NCBI GenBank assembly: GCA_016220045.1
Contig: JACRIP010000205.1
Span: 1-11,166 of the forward strand
DNA length: 11,166 nucleotides
DNA from: Planctomycetota bacterium
GTDB taxonomy: Bacteria > Planctomycetota > MHYJ01 > WSZJ01 > JACPWG01
Direction of reading: 5' to 3'
The notes under the pieces are model-generated. The model worked only from the letters and a program-made list of their open reading frames with translations. It did not search any database and had not been told where the DNA came from. The translations under genes and the position numbers were made by a program. Shown one piece after another: positions 1 through 5,150 of the stretch (position 1 is its first letter; the number at the start of each line of letters is the position of its first letter).

Positions 1-1161
1 CCACGGCGGCGACCCCGGCGCGGAATCACGTGCCCGCGTCGGCGGCGCATGCTCCGGCGGCGCCGGCGCGCGGCGGTGGCGGTCCCGGCTGCGGCCCCCG
101 CACCGGTCGCGGTGGCCGCTGCCGCGGTGGCGCTCGCGCCGCTGCCGACGCCCGCATCCGCGCCCTTCCCCGGCGCCGGGGGCGACGGGAAGGTGCTGGC
201 CACGCCGGCCACACGCCGGCTCGCCCTGGAAATGGGCATCGGACTCGCCGCCGTCGAGGGCACCGGCCCGCACGGCCGCGTGACCCGCGAGGACGTGCTG
301 CGCCATGCCGCGTCCCGCGGCGCCGCCGCCCCGGCGAAGCCCGCGGCACCGCCGGCCCCCGCCGCTCCCCCCTCCCCCGCCGCAGCGGGGGAGGGTCAGG
401 GAGAGGGTAGGTCCGAAGCACCCACGCCTCCCGCCGCGGCCCCCATCGCCCCGGGCGCGCGCGAAGAGCGCATCCCCTTCCGCGGCCTGCGTCGCAAAAT
501 CGCGGACAACATGGTCCGCGCCAAGCACACCGCCGCCCACTTCACCTACGTCGACGAGCTCGAAGTCTCCAAGCTGGTCGCCCTGCGCAACGAGTCCAAG
601 CCGATCGCGGAGAAGCGCGGCGTCAAGCTCTCCTACCTGCCCTTCGTGATCAAGGCGGTCGTCGCCGGGCTCAAGGAATTCCCCTGGATGAACGCGACCA
701 TCGACGACGCCGCGGGACAGATCGTGATCAAGAAGTACTACAACATCGGCATCGCGGTCGACACGCCGGACGGCCTTTTCGTGCCGGTCATCAAGGACGC
801 GGACAAGAAGAGCATCCTGGAGCTGGCGCGCGAGTCCGAGCGCCTGGCCGAAAACGCGCGCACCGGGAAGTCCCAGCTCGCCGACCTCCAGGGCGGGACC
901 TTCACGATCACCTCGGCGGGCAACATCGGCGGGCTTTTCGCCACGCCGATCATCAACCACCCCGAGGTCGCGATCCTGGGCGTCCACCAGATCAAGGAGA
1001 AGCCGGTGGTGAAGGAGGGACGGATCGAGATCGGCAACCTGATGTACCTGTCGATCTCGCTCGACCACCGGCTGGTCGACGGCGCGATGGGCGCGCGCTT
1101 CATGAACACGGTCATCAAGTACCTGGTCGAGCCCCAGCTTCTTCTCCTGGAATCGCCGTAG
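1..1161 (+). CDS. Dihydrolipoamide acyltransferase (E2) of a 2-oxoacid dehydrogenase complex, 5' partial
   Basis: This is the core acyltransferase of a 2-oxoacid dehydrogenase complex, which moves the acyl group from lipoyl-lysine to CoA. What is seen: an Ala/Pro linker (about 70-190), a peripheral E3/E1-binding domain (about 190-320, VLATPATRRLALEMGI then GTGPHGRVTREDVL), a second linker (about 320-465), and the catalytic domain (about 466-1158). The catalytic HxxxDG motif is DHRLVDG, with His at 1066-1068 and Asp at 1078-1080; GGTFTITSAGNIGGLFATPI is also typical of the family. The N-terminal lipoyl domain is absent, so the gene starts upstream and the ATG at 49 is not the true start. Before about base 69 this frame encodes implausible Arg-rich sequence, while the frame beginning at base 3 gives an Ala/Pro linker, so a one-base frameshift is likely. 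E1 alpha follows 14 bases after the stop. E2 identity is secure; pyruvate versus branched-chain specificity is not decided by E2. Confidence 0.93.
   Translation, partial: PRRRPRRGITCPRRRRMLRRRRRAAVAVPAAAPAPVAVAAAAVALAPLPTPASAPFPGAGGDGKVLATPATRRLALEMGIGLAAVEGTGPHGRVTREDVLRHAASRGAAAPAKPAAPPAPAAPPSPAAAGEGQGEGRSEAPTPPAAAPIAPGAREERIPFRGLRRKIADNMVRAKHTAAHFTYVDELEVSKLVALRNESKPIAEKRGVKLSYLPFVIKAVVAGLKEFPWMNATIDDAAGQIVIKKYYNIGIAVDTPDGLFVPVIKDADKKSILELARESERLAENARTGKSQLADLQGGTFTITSAGNIGGLFATPIINHPEVAILGVHQIKEKPVVKEGRIEIGNLMYLSISLDHRLVDGAMGARFMNTVIKYLVEPQLLLLESP
367..410. repeat. Palindromic repeat inserted in frame in the E2 linker
   Basis: CCCTCCCCCGC (370-380) and GCGGGGGAGGG (385-395) form a perfect 11-base-pair stem with a four-base loop. 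A purine-rich tail, TCAGGGAGAGGGT (396-408), follows. From memory, GGGGGAGGG-TCAGGGAGAGGG repeats of this kind are common between genes in many GC-rich bacteria. Here the repeat is inside a gene and is read as PSPAAAGEGQGEGRSEAP, whose Gly/Glu content contrasts with the Ala/Pro linker around it. It sits between the peripheral-binding and catalytic domains, where length is tolerated. Exact outer borders are uncertain. Confidence 0.6.
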
Positions 1162-1175
1162 TCGGCAGGAGCGTC

Positions 1176-2243
1176 ATGAGCGCCGCCCTCGTCTCTCCCC
1201 CGCTCTACCAGGTCCTGGAGGCGCCCGCGCCGGCGGACTCCGGGCTGCCCCTGCCGGCGGAGGAGCTCAAGCTCCTCTACCGGGCGATGCTGCGCGTGCG
1301 CGTGATCGACGGGCGCATGCTCAACCTCCAGCGCCAGGGCCGCATCGGCTTCTACGGGTTGGCGACCGGCGAGGAGGCGGCGGTGATCGGCAGCGGGCAC
1401 GCCTTCGCCGCGCGCGACTGGATCTTCCCGGCGCTGCGCCAGGGCGGCGTCGCGCTCCTGCGCGGCTACCCGCTCGACCTCTTCGTCGCGCAGTGCGTCG
1501 GCAACTCGGGCGACCTCCTGAAGGGCCGCCAGATGCCCTGCCACTACAGCGATCGCCGCATCAACTTCGTCTCCTGGTCGAGCGTGATCGCCACCCAGCT
1601 CCCGCACGCGGTGGGCGCCGCGATGGCGGCGAAGCTGCGCAAAGATGATGTCGTCTGCGCCGCCTACCTGGGCGACGGCGCGACCTCCGCGGGGGACTTC
1701 CACACGGCGATGAATTTCGCCGGCGTCTGGCGCGCCCCGGTGGTCTTCATCTGCCAGAACAACCAGTTCGCGATCTCGGTGCCGATCGAGCGCCAGACCG
1801 CCTCCGCCGGCATCGCGGTCAAGGCGCAGGCCTACGGCTTCGAGGGCGTGCGCGTGGACGGCAACGACGTGCTCGCGGTGTCTTTCGCGACGCGCGACGC
1901 CGTGGCGCGGGCGCGCGCGGGCGCGGGGCCGACGCTGATCGAGGCGGTCACCTATCGGCGCGGCGGCCATTCCTCCTCCGACGATCCGGCGCGCTACCGC
2001 GACGAGCGCGTCTCCGAGGAGTGGGCGCGGCGCGATCCGCTCCTGCGCTACCAGCGCTGGCTCGCCCCGCGCGGACTCTGGGACGCCGCCCTTGAGGAGT
2101 CGATCGCCGAGGAGGCGAAAACGCAGCTCGACGAGGCGATCCGGAAGGTCGAAGCGATGGCGCCGGTGGAGCGGGCGACGTTGGTCGAGGACGTGTATGC
2201 GGAGGTGCCGCGGCAGCTCAAGGAGCAGGGCGACGGGATCTAG
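1176..2243 (+). CDS. 2-oxoacid dehydrogenase E1 component, alpha subunit (probably branched-chain type)
   Basis: This subunit is the thiamine-diphosphate-binding half of an alpha2beta2 E1, which decarboxylates a 2-oxoacid and reductively acylates the E2 lipoyl group. The 355-residue length fits E1 alpha proteins. The TPP motif is complete: GDG at residues 166-168, then 26 residues, then NN at 195-196. Other family marks are GRIGFYGLATGEEA near residue 56, DWIFPALRQGG, LLKGRQMPCHYS, and YRRGGHSSSDDPARYR (His265), the conserved loop that touches the cofactor and lipoyl domain. The HSxSDD form resembles branched-chain 2-oxoacid dehydrogenase E1 alpha more than pyruvate dehydrogenase, so that is the preferred substrate class, by inference. 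The start is supported by AGGAG at 1167-1171, four bases before the ATG. It lies 14 bases after E2. The partner E1 beta gene is not in this window. The odd order (E2 before E1 alpha) is noted in findings. Confidence 0.93.
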   Translation: MSAALVSPPLYQVLEAPAPADSGLPLPAEELKLLYRAMLRVRVIDGRMLNLQRQGRIGFYGLATGEEAAVIGSGHAFAARDWIFPALRQGGVALLRGYPLDLFVAQCVGNSGDLLKGRQMPCHYSDRRINFVSWSSVIATQLPHAVGAAMAAKLRKDDVVCAAYLGDGATSAGDFHTAMNFAGVWRAPVVFICQNNQFAISVPIERQTASAGIAVKAQAYGFEGVRVDGNDVLAVSFATRDAVARARAGAGPTLIEAVTYRRGGHSSSDDPARYRDERVSEEWARRDPLLRYQRWLAPRGLWDAALEESIAEEAKTQLDEAIRKVEAMAPVERATLVEDVYAEVPRQLKEQGDGI

Positions 2244-2246
2244 CGC

Positions 2247-2330
2247 ATTGTCGATTGTCGATTGTCGATTGTCGATTGTCGATTGGCGATTGGCGATTGT
2301 CGATTGTCGATTGGCGATTGGCGATTGGCG
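2247..2330. repeat. Heptanucleotide tandem array, left arm (12 units)
   Basis: Twelve uninterrupted 7-base units begin four bases after the E1 alpha stop codon. Seven are ATTGTCG and five are ATTGGCG, in the order 5 T-type, 2 G-type, 2 T-type, 3 G-type. It is followed by a 60-base non-repetitive stretch (2331-2390) containing TTAGTGTCCGGGAGAATCGA, and then by the right-hand array in the opposite sense. Seven bases is not a multiple of three, so the array reads through all frames, and apparent ORFs over it (repeats such as MSNVECR on the minus strand) are artefacts. Confidence 0.93.
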
Positions 2331-2390
2331 CGTGACAAGTGCCAGTTGCGACGCCTTAGTGTCCGGGAGAATCGACCATCGATCAGCGTC

Positions 2391-2481
2391 ATTCGTCATT
2401 CGACATTCGACATTCGACATTCGACATTCGACATTCGACATTCGACATTCGACAATCGACATTCGACATTCGTCAATCGAC
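2391..2481. repeat. Heptanucleotide tandem array, right arm (13 units)
   Basis: Thirteen uninterrupted 7-base units: nine ATTCGAC (eight of them consecutive at 2398-2453), two ATTCGTC and two AATCGAC. AATCGAC is the exact reverse complement, in phase-shifted form, of the left-arm unit ATTGTCG, so the two arms are inverted relatives that differ by about one base per unit. The outermost 11 bases of the pair, ATTGTCGATTG at 2247-2257 and CAATCGACAAT at 2474-2484, are perfect inverted repeats. The right arm ends about 43 bases before the E3 start and leaves its ribosome binding site intact. Confidence 0.93.
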
Positions 2482-2527
2482 AATCCCCTGTGCCCCCCTC
2501 CCCACGGCCTCCTGCCTGGAGCCCTTC

Positions 2528-3949
2528 ATGGCCTCCCCTCGCACCCCTGATGTTGCGGTGATCGGCGCCGGCCCCGGCGGCTATGTCGCCGCCATCCGCC
2601 TTGCGCAACTCGGCAAGAAGGTCCTGGTCGTCGAACGCGCGCGCCTCGGCGGCGTCTGCCTCAATATCGGCTGCATCCCCTCCAAGGCCCTCATCCACGC
2701 CGCCACCCTGGTCGATCGCATCCGCCACGCGGGGGAAATGGGCATCACCGTGGGCGCCCCGACCGTGGACATGAAGCAGCTCATGGCCTGGAAATCGGAG
2801 GTGGTCAAGAAGCTCACCGGCGGGGTCGGCGTCCTGCTCAAGGGGAACGGCATCGAGACCCTGATCGGCGACGCGCGCTTCGTCGGTCCGCAGGAGCTGG
2901 AAGTCGTTACGGCCAAGGGCCCGGAGCGGGTCAAGGCCGGCGCCTTCCTGATCGCCACCGGCTCCCGCCCGATCTCGATCCCAGGCTTCACCTTCGACGG
3001 CACGACCGTCATCTCCTCGACCGAAGCGCTCGAACTCGACGCCCTGCCGCGGAGCATGACCGTGATCGGCGGCGGCGTCATCGGCCTGGAAATCGGCACC
3101 CTGTACGCCAAGCTCGGTACGGAAGTCACCGTAGTCGAGTTGACGCCCACGCTGCTCCCGGGCACCGACCCGGACCTGGTGACCTTCGTCGCCCGATCCC
3201 TCAAGCGCCGCGGCGTGAAGGTCTACCTGAAGAGCAAGGCGAAGGGCCAGACGCCGCTGCCCGGCGGCGGCGGGGTGCGCGTCGCGCTCGAGACCGAGAA
3301 GGGCGACGTGACGGTAGACGCGGAGAAGGTGCTGGTCTGCGTGGGGGTGCGCCCGAACACCGAGAAGCTCGGGCTGGAGGCGGCCGGCGTGGCGCTCACC
3401 GGGCGCGGGCACGTCAAGGTGGACGCGCAGTTCCGTACCAGTGCGGCCGGGATCTTCGCGATCGGCGACGTCGCCGGCCCGCCGATGCTGGCGCACAAGG
3501 CGTCGAAAGAAGGCATGGTAGCGGCCGAGGCGATCTGCGGCCGGCCGACGCGCTGGGACGTGCGGGCCATGCCGGGCGCGATCTTCACCGACCCGGAGAT
3601 CGCCACGGTGGGCCTGACGGACGAACAGGCGGAGCAGGCGGGCCACACGGTCGCCGTCGGCAAGTTCCCCTTCGGCGCGAACGGCCGCGCGCTGGCGATC
3701 GGCGAAGGGGAGGGGTTCGTGAAGGTCGTGACCGACAAGAAGACGGGATTGGTGCTGGGTTGCGGGATCGTCGGGCCGGAGGCTTCGACGGTGATCGCGG
3801 AGGCGGCGCTGGCGATCGAGCTGGGGGCGACCGCGGAGGACCTGGCGCTGACCGTGCACGCGCACCCGACGTTGCCGGAAGCGTTGATGGAGGCGTGCGA
3901 GGCGGCGGGCGGCCACGCGATCCACGCGCTCGGGCGCATCGAGCGGTGA
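2528..3949 (+). CDS. lpdA: Dihydrolipoyl dehydrogenase (E3)
   Basis: This FAD flavoenzyme reoxidises the dihydrolipoyl group of E2 and passes electrons to NAD+. The 473-residue length is normal. The FAD-binding GAGPGG is at residues 13-18. The redox disulfide is GGVCLNIGCIPSKAL with Cys44 and Cys49. The NAD-binding fold has VIGGGVIGLEIG near residue 180 and FAIGDVAGPPMLAHKA is the second FAD contact. The C-terminal dimer domain supplies the catalytic His446 and Glu451 in HAHPTLPEALMEA, so all catalytic residues are present. GGAG at 2518-2521, six bases before the ATG, supports the start. It is separated from E1 alpha by 284 bases filled mainly with heptanucleotide repeats and overlaps lipB by four bases. 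It may also serve other lipoyl enzymes of the cell. The symbol lpdA follows the family and is not specific to this complex. Confidence 0.96.
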   Translation: MASPRTPDVAVIGAGPGGYVAAIRLAQLGKKVLVVERARLGGVCLNIGCIPSKALIHAATLVDRIRHAGEMGITVGAPTVDMKQLMAWKSEVVKKLTGGVGVLLKGNGIETLIGDARFVGPQELEVVTAKGPERVKAGAFLIATGSRPISIPGFTFDGTTVISSTEALELDALPRSMTVIGGGVIGLEIGTLYAKLGTEVTVVELTPTLLPGTDPDLVTFVARSLKRRGVKVYLKSKAKGQTPLPGGGGVRVALETEKGDVTVDAEKVLVCVGVRPNTEKLGLEAAGVALTGRGHVKVDAQFRTSAAGIFAIGDVAGPPMLAHKASKEGMVAAEAICGRPTRWDVRAMPGAIFTDPEIATVGLTDEQAEQAGHTVAVGKFPFGANGRALAIGEGEGFVKVVTDKKTGLVLGCGIVGPEASTVIAEAALAIELGATAEDLALTVHAHPTLPEALMEACEAAGGHAIHALGRIER

Positions 3950-4662
3950 GCGACTCCCCCGTCCCCGCCCACGCCCCCGCCGCGGCCCCCGCCCCCGCCC
4001 TGGAGCTCCTCGACCTCGGGCGCATCGACTACCGGGAGGCGTGGGCGCTGCAGCTCCGGCGGGTCGAGGAGCGGGCGGCGGGCCGGGTCGGGGACGCGCT
4101 CCTCTTCTGCGAGCACCCTCCGGTTATCACCTGTGGGCGGGGGACGAAGCCGGCCAACCTGCTCGCGCCGGACGTGCCGGTGGTCGAGATCGAACGCGGG
4201 GGGGACGTGACCTGGCACGGGCCGGGTCAGCTCGTGGGCTACCCGATCCTGCTGCTGCCGCCGGGCGGACGCGACCTCCACCGCCACCTGCGCTGGATCG
4301 AGGCGGGGCTGATCCGCGCGCTCGCGCGCCTCGGCGTGGCGGGCGAGCCCCGCGCCGGCCTGACCGGCGTGTGGGTCGGGGCGCGCAAGCTCGCCTCGAT
4401 CGGCATCGCCGTGCGGCGCTGGGTCACCTACCACGGCTTCGCGCTCAACGTCGAGCCCGACCTCGCCGCCTTCGCGCGCATCCGTCCCTGCGGCCTGGAC
4501 GCCTCGGTGATGACGTCGCTCGCGGCGGTCCTCGGGCGTTCACCGGGGATGGCGGCGGCGCGCGAGGCGGTGGCCCGGGCGTTCGCGCTCCCGGCGGCGG
4601 CAGGCGGATGCAGGTCCGTCGCCCCGGGCGGCGGGGTTGCGCCATTTCCGTCCCGGCCGTAG
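3946..4662 (+). CDS. lipB: Lipoyl(octanoyl) transferase LipB
   Basis: LipB transfers octanoate from acyl carrier protein to the lipoyl-domain lysine, the first step in making protein-bound lipoate; LipA, not in the window, then inserts sulfur. The family motifs are complete: RGGDVTWHGPGQLVGYPIL (His91), GVWVGARKLASIG with catalytic Lys148, VTYHGFALNV, and RPCGLDASVMTSL with catalytic Cys182. The Lys-Cys spacing of 34 matches the E. coli enzyme (Lys135/Cys169, from memory). The chosen start is the GTG at 3946, which overlaps the E3 stop as GTGA and suggests translational coupling; an in-frame start further upstream would lie inside E3. This gives 238 residues with an Ala/Pro-rich N-terminal tail. 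Residues from about 220 on and the TAG stop are encoded by a repeat element (4604-4952), so the native C-terminus was probably replaced. Operon position with E2/E3 fits its role in modifying E2. Confidence 0.94.
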   Translation: MSDSPVPAHAPAAAPAPALELLDLGRIDYREAWALQLRRVEERAAGRVGDALLFCEHPPVITCGRGTKPANLLAPDVPVVEIERGGDVTWHGPGQLVGYPILLLPPGGRDLHRHLRWIEAGLIRALARLGVAGEPRAGLTGVWVGARKLASIGIAVRRWVTYHGFALNVEPDLAAFARIRPCGLDASVMTSLAAVLGRSPGMAAAREAVARAFALPAAAGGCRSVAPGGGVAPFPSRP

Positions 4663-4687
4663 GGGCGCGTCGTGACGCGCCCCTGCG
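4658..4687. repeat. GTAGGGGCG-type palindrome, copy 1
   Basis: CGTAGGGGCGCGTC (4658-4671) pairs with GACGCGCCCCTGCG (4674-4687) around a two-base GT loop. The 14-pair stem has one G-T wobble. The lipB stop codon TAG (4660-4662) is part of the left arm. The hairpin could slow or end transcription after lipB, but there is no T-run after it, so a classical intrinsic terminator is not supported. Palindromes of the GTAGGGGCG...CGCCCCTAC type are, from memory, widespread dispersed repeats in several bacterial phyla. Confidence 0.85.
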
Positions 4688-4867
4688 ACGCAGGCCGATG
4701 CCGGACTGCCGCGGCCGGTCCCGGCGGCAGGCCGCGCGCCGGGTGCGGATCGGCCAAGCTCCGGTCGCCTGCGCGATCGGCGCGATCCGCGGCAGGTCGG
4801 GTTCCGTGGGCGGCGGGTGGCAGGCGGAGGTCCCTTCCGGCAGGCGTACACGGCATACCCTGCTCCC

Positions 4868-4897
4868 CGTAGGGGCGCGTCACGACGCGCCCCTACG
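4868..4897. repeat. GTAGGGGCG-type palindrome, copy 2
   Basis: CGTAGGGGCGCGTC (4868-4881) and GACGCGCCCCTACG (4884-4897) form a perfect 14-pair stem with an AC loop. It begins exactly 210 bases after copy 1. Its reverse complement matches copy 1 at 29 of 30 positions, including the loop, whereas the direct orientation mismatches the loop. Confidence 0.88.
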
Positions 4898-4966
4898 CCG
4901 GCAGCGGGAGAACCAGCGGTGCGGGGCGCAGCAATCACGGACCTGCACCCGCGACCGGCGGTCGCC

Positions 4967-4996
4967 TTGACACTCGCCTGCGGCAACCTCTATAAT
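4967..4996 (+). promoter_or_regulatory. Perfect-consensus sigma70-type promoter for the M50 protease gene
   Basis: TTGACA (4967-4972) and TATAAT (4991-4996) match both consensus hexamers exactly, with an 18-base spacer. The sequence around is strongly GC-rich, so a chance match is unlikely. Transcription would start near 5003 and give a leader of about 145 bases before the proposed ATT start at 5148. It lies 15 bases beyond the right end of the inverted repeat element. It separates the protease gene from the dehydrogenase-lipB operon as its own transcription unit. Confidence 0.8.
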
Positions 4997-5082
4997 CGGC
5001 GCCGCGGGGGTCGACCGGCGGCAGTCCTCTCCGCGTCCGCAACGACGATCGCCACCCCGTTTTTCTCCCCGAACGTGGGCCG

Positions 5083-5137
5083 CTTCTCACCCAACCAGCC
5101 ACAACCCCTCCCAACCCCAGCACCCCCCCCACCCCCC
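5083..5137 (+). promoter_or_regulatory. C-rich, G-poor leader segment
   Basis: These 55 bases hold 37 C and only two G (5098 and 5120), ending directly at the GGAGG ribosome binding site. RNA of this composition can hardly fold on itself. It could keep the ribosome binding site open, or act as a Rho-utilisation-like site in the leader; both are inferences. It follows TTTTTCTCCCC (5060-5070) and shows no convincing coding content. Confidence 0.4.
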
Positions 5138-5150
5138 GGAGGCTCCCATT
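5138..5150 (+). promoter_or_regulatory. Ribosome binding site and rare ATT start codon of the M50 gene
   Basis: GGAGG (5138-5142) lies five bases before ATT (5148-5150). The frame from this ATT reads RDWSSFRIGRIFEIEIRIHI, the kind of N-terminus expected of site-2-protease-like proteins. No ATG or GTG exists in this frame between here and the HExxH motif; the first TTG is at 5259. ATT initiation is known for a few genes such as E. coli infC. An ATG misread or mutated at its third base is the alternative. Confidence 0.6.

Larger units (their letters stand above)
4604..4952. repeat. Inverted pair of repeat units (349-base element) invading the lipB 3' end
   Basis: The ends are near-perfect inverted repeats: GCGGATGCAGGTCCGT (4604-4619) against ACGGACCTGCACCCGC (4937-4952), 15 of 16 matching. 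Each is followed inward, after 38 and 39 bases, by one copy of the same 30-base palindrome. The two palindrome loops read GT and AC, confirming that the copies are in opposite orientation. The 38/39-base stretches between are only weakly alike. The centre (4688-4867) shows no credible ORF; traces of similarity near GCAGGCCGATGCCG and the reverse complement of the stretch before 4867 hint that the arms may run further inward. No transposase is visible, so any mobility would need help from elsewhere. Confidence 0.72.

Noticed and set aside
49..51. ATG at 49 as the start of E2
   Set aside because: It would give a protein starting MLRRRRRAAV in mid-linker without a lipoyl domain, with no ribosome binding site. 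The window simply cuts the gene, and the frame may be shifted here.
2247..2481. CRISPR array
   Set aside because: Units are seven bases with no spacers, and no cas genes are nearby.
738..2483. Long minus-strand ORF (581 codons) over E2 and E1 alpha
   Set aside because: It mirrors two well-identified plus-strand genes, crosses the heptad arrays as a repeated MSNVECR string and has no recognisable domain. Long antisense frames are expected at this GC content.
2396..3925. Minus-strand ORF over E3 starting in the heptad array
   Set aside because: It is a shadow of E3; its amino end is translated array, and its Arg/Gly/Asp-rich composition shows no domain.
4658..4897. The two GTAGGGGCG palindromes as intrinsic terminators
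   Set aside because: Neither is followed by a T-run, and the mirrored arrangement with shared outer ends points to a repeat element. A minor effect on transcription remains possible.
4041..4970. Plus-strand ORF running from lipB through the inverted repeats
   Set aside because: It is out of frame with LipB motifs and translates the palindromes twice as VGARxDAPLRR, a typical artefact of this repeat type.
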